Positions 27,367 to 36,466 of a stretch of 37,671 nt of DNA are shown one piece after another. This stretch comes from Chloroflexota bacterium. GTDB lineage: Bacteria > Chloroflexota > Dehalococcoidia > Lucifugimonadales > JACPCL1. The notes beneath the pieces are model-generated. The model ran no database searches and was not told where the DNA came from. It saw only the letters and a program-made list of their open reading frames with translations. How positions within the stretch are numbered: the stretch's first letter is position 1; every line of letters begins with the position of its first letter. The position numbers were made by a program, and so were the translations under genes. The DNA lies in contig JACQOP010000039.1 in NCBI GenBank assembly GCA_016202485.1, positions 1-37,671 on the forward strand, in the 5' to 3' direction.

Positions 27367-28665
27367 ATGAAAGAACTTCCCAAGCTGCCGTTTCAGGGCG
27401 TCCCCACAGACCCCGCCACCCTCTTTGCTGATTACCAGCAGGCCCGCAAGGTCACCGAGGCCATCTGCGCCCCTCTGGAGATTGAAGACTACATGGTCCA
27501 GGCCATGACCGATGCCAGCCCCGCCCGCTGGCACCTGGGCCACGTCACCTGGTTCTTTGAGACCTTCATCCTGAAGGAGTACACGCCCGGCTACAAGCCC
27601 GTCAACGACGTGTACGCATATCTCTTCAACTCCTATTACAACAGCGCCGGCCCCCAGTTCTACCGGCCCCATCGCGGCCTCATCTCCCGGCCCACCGTTA
27701 AACAGGTCTATGACTACCGTAAGCAGATTGATGAGCACATGGCGGACCTCATTGAAACTGCTCCACCCCACCTAATGGAAGGCCTTGTGGGGTCCCTCAT
27801 CATCCTGGGCGTCAATCACGAGCAGCAACACCAGGAACTCCTCGTGACTGACATCAAGTACAACCTCTCGGTGAACCCCTTGCACCCGGTCTATCAGAAG
27901 GTGAACATACCCAGCCTACCCCCAGCAGCCCCCCTGCGCTGGGTGCATTTTGAAGGCGGCCTCCACACCATCGGCCATGACGCCCAGGGGTTTGCCTTTG
28001 ACAACGAATGGCCCCGCCATCAGGCCTACGTTGCCCCCTTCCTCCTCGCCTCCCGCCCCGTGACCAACGCCGAGTTCATGGAGTTCATTGAGGCCGGCGG
28101 CTATGAGCGGGTGGACCTGTGGCTCTCCGCAGGGTGGCGCACCATGAAGGAGCAGGGCTGGCAAGCCCCCCTGTACTGGGAGAAGCATGACGGCCTGTGG
28201 TGGCACCACACCATGTCAGGCTTTCTGCCCGTGGACCAGAACGCCCTCCTCTGCCACGTCAGTTACTACGAAGCCGACGCCTACGCCCGCTGGCGGGACA
28301 AACGCCTGCCCACAGAAGAAGAATGGGAATTTGCTGCCCTGCGCCAACCCCTTCAGGGCAACCTCCTGGAGTCCGGCCTGTACCACCCCCTCGGTGGGAC
28401 GTCACCCAGGGCCGGCCAGGAGCTGGAGCATATGTTTGGCGACGTGTGGGAGTGGACCAAGAGCGCCTACCTCCCCTACCCCGGGTTCCAGCCCCTCCAG
28501 GGAAGCGTGGGCGAGTACAACGGCAAGTTCATGGTCAACCAGATGGTCCTCCGTGGCGGCTCCTGTGCAACGCCCCTGTCCCACATCCGGCCAACCTATC
28601 GCAATTTCTTCCCGCCCGACGCCCGCTGGCAGTTCTCTGGAGTCCGCCTGGCGGACGATGCGTAA
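27367..28665 (+). CDS. egtB: ergothioneine biosynthesis protein EgtB (iron-dependent sulfoxide synthase)
   Basis: DASPARWHLGHVTWFFETFIL, NHEQQHQELLVTDIKYNLS (HxxxHxE), formylglycine-generating-like C-terminus MFGDVWEWTKSAYLPYPGF...MVLRGGSCATPLSHIRPTYRNFFPPDARWQFSGVRLA. Confidence 0.93.
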   Translation: MKELPKLPFQGVPTDPATLFADYQQARKVTEAICAPLEIEDYMVQAMTDASPARWHLGHVTWFFETFILKEYTPGYKPVNDVYAYLFNSYYNSAGPQFYRPHRGLISRPTVKQVYDYRKQIDEHMADLIETAPPHLMEGLVGSLIILGVNHEQQHQELLVTDIKYNLSVNPLHPVYQKVNIPSLPPAAPLRWVHFEGGLHTIGHDAQGFAFDNEWPRHQAYVAPFLLASRPVTNAEFMEFIEAGGYERVDLWLSAGWRTMKEQGWQAPLYWEKHDGLWWHHTMSGFLPVDQNALLCHVSYYEADAYARWRDKRLPTEEEWEFAALRQPLQGNLLESGLYHPLGGTSPRAGQELEHMFGDVWEWTKSAYLPYPGFQPLQGSVGEYNGKFMVNQMVLRGGSCATPLSHIRPTYRNFFPPDARWQFSGVRLADDA

Positions 28666-29644
28666 GGGAATTTCTGTGTCCTACTCTCTAGACGTGTTCC
28701 TGGAACCCTATGCCTTCAAGCAGAACCTGGCAGCCGATGTGCGCCGGGGCCTCACAGCACCACAGAAATACCTCCTGCCTAAGTATTTCTATGACGACGC
28801 CGGCTCAAAGCTCTTTGACCGCATCACGGAGCTGCCAGAGTATTACCTTACCAGGACAGAGCAACACCTCTTCTCGTCAGTGAAGCCCCACATCCTCAAG
28901 GCAACGCGCCCCCAAGAGGTCGTGGAGCTGGGCTGCGGCAACGGCGATAAGTTCCGCTGGCTCTTGCACGCTGCCAGGGACAGGGAAATCTCCGCCTACA
29001 TTCCAATGGACATGAATGCCGGCCTGGTGGAGTCCGTGGCCAGGGACCTCGTACGGGACTACCCATTCCTAGCGGTCCACGGAATCGTTGGAGACTTTGA
29101 AACGCACCTGGCCCACATCCCACCGCCAAAAGGCCGCCGCCTGGTCACCTTTATGGGCAGCACCATCGGCAACCTGGGCCCGGAGCAACGCAAGGGCTTC
29201 ATTGCTCAGCTACGGTGCCTCCTGGACGAAGGAAGCCATGCCCTGATAGGTCTTGACCTGGTGAAAGACGCAGGAATGCTGGAGGCAGCCTACAACGATC
29301 AGGCGGGGGTGACTGCTGATTTCAACCGGAACATCCTGCTTGTCCTGAATAGGGAGCTTGCCGGCGACTTCCGGCCTGAAACCTTTACCCATCACGCCTT
29401 CTTCAATAGAGAAGCCAGCCGCATAGAAATGCACCTGGTCTCCCGGAAAGAGCAGCAGGTGCGCCTCGCCGCTCTGGAAATGCAGGCAGCATTTCAGAGT
29501 GACGAGACCATCTGGACGGAAAGCTCCTACAAGTTCACCGTTGGTATGGTGGAAGAGATGCTGGCGGCAGGCGGTCTGCGATTGGAGCAGTGGTATACCG
29601 ATGAGGCAGGCTGGTATGCGTTGGCCCTCATTGGGACAGCCTAG
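28658..29644 (+). CDS. egtD: L-histidine N(alpha)-methyltransferase
   Basis: LTAPQKYLLPKYFYDDAGSKLFDRITELPEYYLTRTE...VVELGCGNGDKFRWLL...RRLVTFMGSTIGNL; start overlaps egtB stop by 8 nt. Confidence 0.95.
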   Translation: MRKGISVSYSLDVFLEPYAFKQNLAADVRRGLTAPQKYLLPKYFYDDAGSKLFDRITELPEYYLTRTEQHLFSSVKPHILKATRPQEVVELGCGNGDKFRWLLHAARDREISAYIPMDMNAGLVESVARDLVRDYPFLAVHGIVGDFETHLAHIPPPKGRRLVTFMGSTIGNLGPEQRKGFIAQLRCLLDEGSHALIGLDLVKDAGMLEAAYNDQAGVTADFNRNILLVLNRELAGDFRPETFTHHAFFNREASRIEMHLVSRKEQQVRLAALEMQAAFQSDETIWTESSYKFTVGMVEEMLAAGGLRLEQWYTDEAGWYALALIGTA

Positions 29645-29690
29645 CTGCTGCCCATAGCTGCCATGACAGCCCAGATGTACAAGGAGAGTC

Positions 29691-29939
29691 ATGCAGGAGC
29701 CAATAAGAGTGTACGGTGCAGAGACCTGTGCGGATACACAACGCTCTCGCCGGCTTCTAGAAGCCCATCACGTACCATACACATGGATAGACGTGGACAC
29801 AGACCAGGCCTCAGAACAGCTCATCAGAGGCTTGAACAAAGGGGCCCGCGCCACACCCACCATCGTCTTTGCCGACGGCACAGGAATGATTGAGCCGTCA
29901 GACGAAGCCCTGGCAAGGAAGCTGGGCCTTCTTTCCTAG
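29691..29939 (+). CDS. glutaredoxin-like protein (CxxT)
   Basis: IRVYGAETCADTQRSRRLLEAHHVPYTWIDVDTDQASEQLIRGLNKGARATPTIVFADG (cis-Pro ATPT); AAGGAGAG RBS. Confidence 0.88.
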   Translation: MQEPIRVYGAETCADTQRSRRLLEAHHVPYTWIDVDTDQASEQLIRGLNKGARATPTIVFADGTGMIEPSDEALARKLGLLS

Positions 29940-29949
29940 CAGGCGAAGA

Positions 29950-31380
29950 TTATTTGGAGCCGAAGTCTAGGGGCAGGACCACCTTGAAAGTCGTTCTCCC
30001 TGGAACAGAGTCCACTTTGATCTCGCCCTTGTGCTTGAACGTCACGATGTTATAGCTGATGTCCAGTCCCAGGCCCGTCCCCTTTCCCAGCGGCTTTGTG
30101 GTGAAAAAGGCGTCAAATATCCTGGGAAGAACGTGGGGCGGAATGCCTGGGCCGTTGTCTTCCACCTCTACCACCACACTCCCCTCCGCCGTATACGTGC
30201 GCAGCCGGATCTCCCCCTGTCCATCAAGAGCATCCGTCGCATTGTCTATGAGGTTCGTCCATACCTGGTTCAGCTCGCTGCCATACCCCTGGATTTTTGG
30301 CAGGTCAGGGCTGTATTCCCGTTTGACCTGGATGCCCCCCTTCAGCTTGTGGCGCAAAATCAGAAGGGTGTTGTCCAGCCCTTCATGGATGTCCACCTCC
30401 TGCACAGGAGCCTGGTCCAGATAGGAATAGGACTTCAGTGCGCGAACAATGTCGGAGATTCGCGTTGCCCCCTGGCCTATCTCGGTCATCAGGTTGTGGA
30501 CGTTGTAGACGCTGATAAGCCGGCGCAGGACAGCCTCTAGATGGCCCTCCTGAAAGGTCTCGCCCAGCTCTGCCAGCTCCTCCTGGCCAAGAGCAAGGTT
30601 CACAAGGTCAGGGGCAAGCTCCCATCCATCGGGCACCCCTTGGTCTTCCAGCCACTGCTCCAGCTCGTATGCCTTGTCGCTGCGGCTAAGCGCATCCATC
30701 TCAACATAGGCAGTCGCCCTCGTCCGGGCTAACTGGGTGAACGGCTGTAGCACATGGCGCTGAGCTTCTGTAAGGCTCATCATATCCAGACGCCCTTGCG
30801 CCTCTCCGTAGTGGGCCACCGCCTCCCGGAGCTGCTCCGCGCCCCGTTTCACCGCCGCCGCGGGATTGTTTAGCTCGTGGGCCACCCCGGCAGTCAGCGT
30901 CCCAAGCTGGGCCATCTTCTCGCTCTGGCGGAGCACGTTCTCCGTGGACCGCCACCGTTGCAGCACGGTGTGCATCACCGCTTTCGCTGCGGCGGTGCTT
31001 ATGTCCAGCAAGTGGTCAAACTGCTCCTTGTGTATGGCGTAGAGCACCGACTCACGACTGGCGCGCACGGTGGCGGTCCGGGGCATCTGTTCCAGGAGGG
31101 CCATTTCGCCAAGGATGTCGCCCGGCTCGTTGCGCAAGGACAAAAGCACCTGCCGCCCCCCCGTCTCTTTCAGTACCTCCAGCTCCCCGCTCTTCAAAAT
31201 ATAGGCCTTGTCCCCAGGTTCCCCTTCCTTGCACAACACTTCCCCAGGGGACAGGCACACTTCCTCCGCAGACTCACACAAGCGCTCCAAGTCCTCCTCA
31301 GGCAGGCTGCTAAACAGAGGCACCTTCCTTAGGAATTCGTGCGCCAAAGTATGCTGGCAGTTGTCGGTCAAGCTATTCAT
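29950..31380 (-). CDS. sensor histidine kinase with N-terminal cyclic-nucleotide-binding domain
   Basis: PLFSSLPEEDLERLC...GDILGEMALLEQMPRTATVRA cNMP-binding cassette; GVAHELNNPAAAVKRG H-box; NLIDNATDALDG and GTGLGLDISYNIV ATPase motifs. Confidence 0.93.
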   Translation of the reverse strand: MNSLTDNCQHTLAHEFLRKVPLFSSLPEEDLERLCESAEEVCLSPGEVLCKEGEPGDKAYILKSGELEVLKETGGRQVLLSLRNEPGDILGEMALLEQMPRTATVRASRESVLYAIHKEQFDHLLDISTAAAKAVMHTVLQRWRSTENVLRQSEKMAQLGTLTAGVAHELNNPAAAVKRGAEQLREAVAHYGEAQGRLDMMSLTEAQRHVLQPFTQLARTRATAYVEMDALSRSDKAYELEQWLEDQGVPDGWELAPDLVNLALGQEELAELGETFQEGHLEAVLRRLISVYNVHNLMTEIGQGATRISDIVRALKSYSYLDQAPVQEVDIHEGLDNTLLILRHKLKGGIQVKREYSPDLPKIQGYGSELNQVWTNLIDNATDALDGQGEIRLRTYTAEGSVVVEVEDNGPGIPPHVLPRIFDAFFTTKPLGKGTGLGLDISYNIVTFKHKGEIKVDSVPGRTTFKVVLPLDFGSK

Positions 31381-31409
31381 GGCGGCCCTTTATGTATGGT
31401 TCCCTTCAA

Positions 31410-33071
31410 TCATACCGTTGCCAGGTACTGGTGAACAAGGCTCACGGCTATAGCGCCCTCTCCGACAGCAGAGGCAACCCTGCGGACCACACCATTACGC
31501 ACGTCTCCGGCGGCAAAGATGCCGGGGACGCTGGTCTCCAGCAAATAAGGGTCGCGGTTGGGCTTCCACCCCTTGGGACGCTGCCCGTTCTTCACAAGGT
31601 CAGGGCCGGTAAGGATCAGCCCCGCAGGGTTTCGCTCCACAACCCCGGCCACCAGGTCCGTGTGAGGGCTGGCGCCAATGAACACAAACACCGCTGAGGC
31701 GGGCGCCGTGCTCTCAGCCCCGTCAAGCCTGTTCTTGAGGGTAATAGTCTCCAACTTGCGCTGTCCGCCCACCGCGCTGACTTCTATATTGGTCCGGACC
31801 TCTATGTTCGGGGTCTTGTGTATCTGGTCTACCAGATAGTGGGACATGCTTTCGGCTATGGAGCCGCCGCGCACCAGCATGGTGACCCTGCTTGCATACT
31901 GGGCAAGAAAGATAGCCCCCTGCCCTGCCGAGTTGGCGCCCCCCACCACAAAGACGTGTCCCCCTTTGTAATAGGCCGCCTCCGTCATGGCAGCGCCGTA
32001 GTAGACACCGGCCCCCGTAATGGCCTCGGCTCCTGGCACCATCAGCTTGCTCACCGTAACCCCCGTGGCAATAATCAAGGCACGGGACACCACCTCGGAG
32101 CCGTCATTGAGCGTCACAATGCGATTGGGGTCTTCCACACGTACCTTCACCGCTTCCAGCCCCGTCAGGATCTCAGCGCCGAACCGGCGGGCTTGAATGG
32201 TCGCCCGCTGGGCCAGGTCGCTGCCGCTTAGCCCGTTGGGGAACCCAAGGTAGTTCTCAATGCGGGAAGAGGTGCCAGCCTGCCCACCCGTGGCCTGGCT
32301 CTCTATCATGGCAGTGCGCAGGCCCTCGGAGGCCCCATACACGGCAGCCCCCAGTCCTGCAGGGCCTGCGCCGACAATGACAATATCGTACAGGGGCTGG
32401 TTCGCGTGGGTCTGCAAGCCCACTTTTTCTGCAAGGCTTCTGGTGTCCGGCTCAATGAGCACGTCCCCATCGGGCAAAAAAATCACCGGAAGGCGGTGCT
32501 GGCCTTGGTTGACCTCCTCCACCAGCAGCCTCGCCTGCTCATCCTTCTCCACGTCCAGCCACTGGTAGGGAATGCGGTTGCGGGCCAAGAAGTCCTTGAC
32601 GTTGTGGGAGGCGCTGGACCACTGGGTTCCTGCCACCCTGATGCCCTCGTAGGGTAAGGGAGTGGCTGCAGCCCAGACGGACAGCAGGTCGTCAAGGACG
32701 GGATAGAGGTTCTGCTCTGGCGGGTCCCAGGGCTTCATCAGGTAGTAATCAAGCCCAACGTCGTTGATGCTCCGGATTGCCGCCTCTGTATCGGCGTAGG
32801 CGGTCAGCAGGACTTTTTTTGCCTCTGGGTAAAGGCGCTTGGCCTCCGCCAGGAACTCAACCCCCGTCATCGCCGGCATGCGCTGGTCCACCAGGAACAG
32901 GGCAATGGGGTCATTGCGGCGCTTGAACTCCTTCACCGCCGCCAGCGCCTCCTTACCAGAAAATGCCTTGACAATCCGGTACTCGCGGCGAAAGTGGGAC
33001 CGCAAGTCCCGCTCTACGGCGTTCACCACCTGGGGCTCATCGTCAACTGTCAGGATAATGGGCGTAACCAT
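31410..33071 (-). CDS. response regulator receiver + glutaredoxin-like + thioredoxin-reductase-like flavoprotein fusion
   Basis: TVDDEPQVV...LFLVDQRMP (receiver); IRVAGTQWSSASHNVKDFLARNRIPYQWLDVEKDEQ (Grx-like); IVIVGAGPAGLGAAVYGASEGL...VFVVGGANSAGQGAIFLA...GIFAAGDVRNG (FAD/NAD(P)H domains). Confidence 0.93.
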   Translation of the reverse strand: MVTPIILTVDDEPQVVNAVERDLRSHFRREYRIVKAFSGKEALAAVKEFKRRNDPIALFLVDQRMPAMTGVEFLAEAKRLYPEAKKVLLTAYADTEAAIRSINDVGLDYYLMKPWDPPEQNLYPVLDDLLSVWAAATPLPYEGIRVAGTQWSSASHNVKDFLARNRIPYQWLDVEKDEQARLLVEEVNQGQHRLPVIFLPDGDVLIEPDTRSLAEKVGLQTHANQPLYDIVIVGAGPAGLGAAVYGASEGLRTAMIESQATGGQAGTSSRIENYLGFPNGLSGSDLAQRATIQARRFGAEILTGLEAVKVRVEDPNRIVTLNDGSEVVSRALIIATGVTVSKLMVPGAEAITGAGVYYGAAMTEAAYYKGGHVFVVGGANSAGQGAIFLAQYASRVTMLVRGGSIAESMSHYLVDQIHKTPNIEVRTNIEVSAVGGQRKLETITLKNRLDGAESTAPASAVFVFIGASPHTDLVAGVVERNPAGLILTGPDLVKNGQRPKGWKPNRDPYLLETSVPGIFAAGDVRNGVVRRVASAVGEGAIAVSLVHQYLATV

Positions 33072-33128
33072 ACACGAACTCGTAACCCCTCACACTCAGA
33101 TTACCTGGCCCCTGCAGCAGGTCGGCGG

Positions 33129-33455
33129 TCAGGACCGTTCCCCTCTGCGGCTCCGCCCCCTTCTACGTGCCGTCCTGAGCGTCGGCGCTTCACCCACAAC
33201 AGCATCATCCACGTAGCACCATATCCACTCCTCATCGGGTTCAAAAGACTGCACCAGGGGATGCCCCACGGTCCGGAAGTGGCCGCTGGCATGCTTGTTC
33301 TTGGAATCGTCGCAGCAACCCACGTTGCCGCACGTGAGACACATGCGCAGGTGCACCCACCTGTCCCCAATGGCCAGGCACTGTGCACACCCCTGGGCGT
33401 TCGGAGTCACATCCTGCACCGCATCCCCATGCTCGCAGTCTATTTCAATGGCCAT
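33129..33455 (-). CDS. UBP-type zinc finger protein
   Basis: CEHGDAVQDVTPNAQGCAQCLAIGDRWVHLRMCLTCGNVGCCDDSKNKHASGHFRTVGHPLVQSFEPDEEWIWCYVDD; start at ATG 33455 with GGAGG RBS. Confidence 0.9.
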   Translation of the reverse strand: MAIEIDCEHGDAVQDVTPNAQGCAQCLAIGDRWVHLRMCLTCGNVGCCDDSKNKHASGHFRTVGHPLVQSFEPDEEWIWCYVDDAVVGEAPTLRTARRRGRSRRGERS

Positions 33456-33526
33456 TATTCCTCCTTGGATAGTCCAATGCCCCCCTAAGAGGGCCGTGCG
33501 CTGCCTTCTCCCAGCAACCCTTAGCC

Positions 33527-34300
33527 TCACGAGTCCAAACGCATCACCCGGATCACGACCGGCTGCTCCCGGCCACGGACGCTGACAGTCCGCTGCTCCA
33601 GGCTCGGATACCGGTCCGCCACGTACTGGTAAATGGTGTCGCTCAACACTACCTCTCCCCCCTGGGCCTCCGCCTGCAGCCGGGCAGCCGTGTTGACGGT
33701 GTCTCCCAGGACCGTGAAGTCGTGGACACCGCCACTGCCGATCTTGCCCACAAAGGCGGTGCCTGTGTGGACAGCAACACCCAGAGGCAGCCAAGGGGCC
33801 TGCGTGCTGCCATAGCCCACGGCCCTGAGTAACCCTTCCGCAGCCAGGACTGCGTCCTTCTGGAAGGTCGGGGCCCGGGCAGGAAGAAAGAAGGCCATCA
33901 CCTCATCCCCCAGCATCTTGTCAATGATGGCCCTGTGGTCCACCAGCACGCTCGTCGCTGCAGCGTAGAAGCGGTTCAGCAGCCCGGCGAAGGCCCCTGC
34001 CCCCATATGCTCCCCCAGCGCAGTGGAGCCACGCACGTCTGCAAACAGCACAGCAATGTCCACCTCTGCGCCCCCTACGGGCAGGATGTCATCACACAGG
34101 TTGCACATGTTAGGGTTCTTGCGGGAAGGCCCCCGTTTCCCTAGCCGGGCAACCACACCACCTACTCCTCCAAAGGGAGTGCTGCACACCAGGCAGCGAG
34201 GGTTGCTGGGCAACACCGCAAGGCGGGAACGGTGTCCCTTGGTCAGGACATCCCGCCACACGGCTTCAATCTCCGGCGATACGTTTTGCTGGTTTGCCAT
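33527..34300 (-). CDS. class III adenylate/guanylate cyclase with N-terminal Cys cluster
   Basis: CLVCSTPFGGVGG...NPNMCNLCDD Zn-like pairs; VDIAVLFADVRGSTALGEHMG...DKMLGDEVMAFFLP...GVAVHTGTAFVGKIGSGGVHDFTVLGDTVNTAARLQ. Confidence 0.94.
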   Translation of the reverse strand: MANQQNVSPEIEAVWRDVLTKGHRSRLAVLPSNPRCLVCSTPFGGVGGVVARLGKRGPSRKNPNMCNLCDDILPVGGAEVDIAVLFADVRGSTALGEHMGAGAFAGLLNRFYAAATSVLVDHRAIIDKMLGDEVMAFFLPARAPTFQKDAVLAAEGLLRAVGYGSTQAPWLPLGVAVHTGTAFVGKIGSGGVHDFTVLGDTVNTAARLQAEAQGGEVVLSDTIYQYVADRYPSLEQRTVSVRGREQPVVIRVMRLDS

Positions 34301-34414
34301 GCTGCACCCCCCACAAGGCCTTGATGTATGCGCATCAAGAGGCCAAAAGCTGACTTAGCATAATCCTTGTGGGAATGCGTGACAAGCACCCGCCCCGTTC
34401 CTATCCCGGCGGCC

Positions 34415-35425
34415 TTATCCCCTCGGCAGCGCAAGCATCAGCGCATCCAACGCCAGGCGGGTGTTGACATTGGCCTCCAGCCTCTCCATTGTAGCCAGGA
34501 GCTCCTGCGCCACTGTACAGGCCTGCTGCGGTGTGTAGCGCCCTGCCCGCTCCTCCAGGGATGCCAGCCAGTCGGTGTTGGCGGCAAGCTGCGGCGCCCC
34601 CTGGCGCACGACGAGCACGTCCCGCCACCAGCCAAGCCACAGGGCCAGGGTCTCCAGCACAATTGCCCTGTCCCGGGCGAAGCGCCCTGCCAGTTCCTGG
34701 GCCACCTGGAACCGGCGCTCCAACCCCTGGTCCAGGAGCTCCAGCAGCTCCTCCAACCCCCCTTGCCTCGCCTCCAGCACCTTGGGGTCCCGGGCCGCCG
34801 CCAGCGCCCAGCCCAAGCGCCCGCCGGAGAGCCTTGCCAGCAACGTTGCATCCTCCGGCGCAACGCTATGCTCTTCCCTGAGCTGCCGGGCAATGGCCTC
34901 CTGGGATAGTGGCCGCAGCTCCAGCCGCTGGCAGCGAGAGCGCACCGTGGGCAGCAAGTCCTGGTCAGACCCCGTCAGCAGCAGCAAAGTAACCCGAGGA
35001 GGCGGCTCTTCCAGGGTCTTCAGCAGCGCATTGGCCGCCTCGTCGTGCAGCTTCTCGGCAGGGTCCAGGATAAATACCAGCATTCTGCCTTCGTATGGCC
35101 CCAGGGCGGCCCGCTGCTCCAGCGCCCGTACCTGGTCAATAGCAATGACCGTCCGCATCCGCCCCGTCTCCGGGTGGGGCGTCATCGTCGCCACCTCCAC
35201 GTCCGTATGCAGCCCGCGGGCAATGCGCTGGCAGGACCGGCACTGCCCGCAGGGGGGGTCCTCCCCTGTGCAGTTCAGCGCCCGCGCAATGTCCAAGGCG
35301 AGGGTGGACTTGCCCGACTGGGGCGGGCCGGCAATGATGAAGGCATGGGCCATCTCCCCCCGGGCCATACTCCTGCCCAGGGCGGAGGTGATATGCTCCT
35401 GGCCGATGATGCTCCAGTTAGGCAT
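34415..35425 (-). CDS. holB: DNA polymerase III subunit delta'
   Basis: WSIIGQEHITSALGRSMARGEMAHAFIIAGPPQSGKSTLALDIARALNCTGEDPPCGQCRSCQRIARGLHTDV; start at ATG 35425. Confidence 0.9.
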   Translation of the reverse strand: MPNWSIIGQEHITSALGRSMARGEMAHAFIIAGPPQSGKSTLALDIARALNCTGEDPPCGQCRSCQRIARGLHTDVEVATMTPHPETGRMRTVIAIDQVRALEQRAALGPYEGRMLVFILDPAEKLHDEAANALLKTLEEPPPRVTLLLLTGSDQDLLPTVRSRCQRLELRPLSQEAIARQLREEHSVAPEDATLLARLSGGRLGWALAAARDPKVLEARQGGLEELLELLDQGLERRFQVAQELAGRFARDRAIVLETLALWLGWWRDVLVVRQGAPQLAANTDWLASLEERAGRYTPQQACTVAQELLATMERLEANVNTRLALDALMLALPRG

Positions 35426-35527
35426 GTTGCTTGTCAGTGCGCGGTGAGGGCGCAACTTCCCCCGCGCAGTTGTCATTGCTACGAAAATACGAGTGCACTC
35501 CAGGAAGAGCGGTAGCCATGCTGTCAT

Positions 35528-35629
35528 GTCCCGATAGAACCGGGACGAGGTGGTCAAACCACCCTTGCTGTCTGCAGCCTTTGCCTCGCGAAGTCCCGAT
35601 CCTGTTGAGGGTCCCGAAATAGTCGGGAC
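35528..35629. repeat. Cluster of short inverted repeats with GTCCCGA core
   Basis: GTCCCG-N7-CGGGAC (35528-35546), GGTGGT-CAA-ACCACC (35549-35563), AGTCCCGAT (35592-35600), GTCCCGA-AATAG-TCGGGAC (35611-35629). Confidence 0.65.
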
Positions 35630-35889
35630 ACCTCTCAGTGGTCAGCCGTTGGGCAAAGGGCTACGGTAGCAGCCCGCCCTCCTGCTATTGCGAACAGCTT
35701 CTCATCCTTGAGGGTGTCAGTGACTAGTGGCATGAAAGATTCTGAGCGAGGTCGTCGGACGATGCACGCCATCCCCTGCGCCAGCCGAGCGAAGCACCCC
35801 TCATCGGCCAGTCCTCCGGCCACGGCCACGGCAGTGGCCCCCCCTTCCTACTATGCTCCGGCAATGCCGAAGTTCTATCATGCACGAAA

Positions 35890-35915
35890 GGGGCGTCCCT
35901 GTTCCAAGACGCCCC
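35890..35915. repeat. Intergenic palindrome GGGGCGTC-N10-GACGCCCC
   Basis: Perfect 8-bp inverted repeat followed by TACAAT; resembles the palindrome at 9080. Confidence 0.65.
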
Positions 35916-35953
35916 TACAATAATCCAATCCGCCTGCTGGAACAAGCGCCTCA

Positions 35954-36466
35954 CTACACAGCCGCCCGCTCCGCCTGGGCCGCCAGCTTTTTGACCGCCG
36001 CCGCCAGTTCCCCCATGTCCCCAATAGCCACGTCGGCATGGCGGGCATCCCGGCTGGAATGGGCGGTGAACCAGATAGTCTTCAGACCAACAGCCTTGGC
36101 CCCAGCAATATCAGTGACATAGTTGTCCCCCACCATGATGCACTCCTGGGGCTGGAGGCGCAGCTTCCAGAGGATACCTTCAAAGAACCGGGGGTCGGGT
36201 TTCTCCACCTCCAGTTCTCTCACCGTAAACACGTGGCGGATGTAGGGGTCCAGGCCAACCTTCTCCAGGACCAGGCTCAGCGCCGTGGACTCCGGCCCCC
36301 GGGCATTGGAGGCGATGCAGCACAGGTACTGCTGGTGCAGGTCTTTCAGCGCCTGCGTGACCCCAGGGACCACTTCCATTGTAGGAGAAGTGGCCGAGGG
36401 CCTGCGAGTCAGGGGGATCTCCCGCATAAGGGTGTTCCCCCAGTCAAAAGCAATGGCTTTGATCAT
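35954..36466 (-). CDS. HAD-superfamily hydrolase
   Basis: IKAIAFDWGNTLM (DxGNT motif I variant), CIASNARG, KPDPRFFEGILWKLRLQPQECIMVGDNYVTDIAGAKAVGLKTIW. Confidence 0.93.
   Translation of the reverse strand: MIKAIAFDWGNTLMREIPLTRRPSATSPTMEVVPGVTQALKDLHQQYLCCIASNARGPESTALSLVLEKVGLDPYIRHVFTVRELEVEKPDPRFFEGILWKLRLQPQECIMVGDNYVTDIAGAKAVGLKTIWFTAHSSRDARHADVAIGDMGELAAAVKKLAAQAERAAV

Noticed and set aside
27367-28665. EgtB as a selenoneine enzyme SenA
   Set aside because: Direct overlap with egtD and absence of senB/senC-like neighbours favour ergothioneine; cannot be settled from sequence reading alone.
35635-35829. 64-aa minus-strand ORF in the repeat-rich gap
   Set aside because: No recognisable domain, no clear RBS; may be chance or a remnant.
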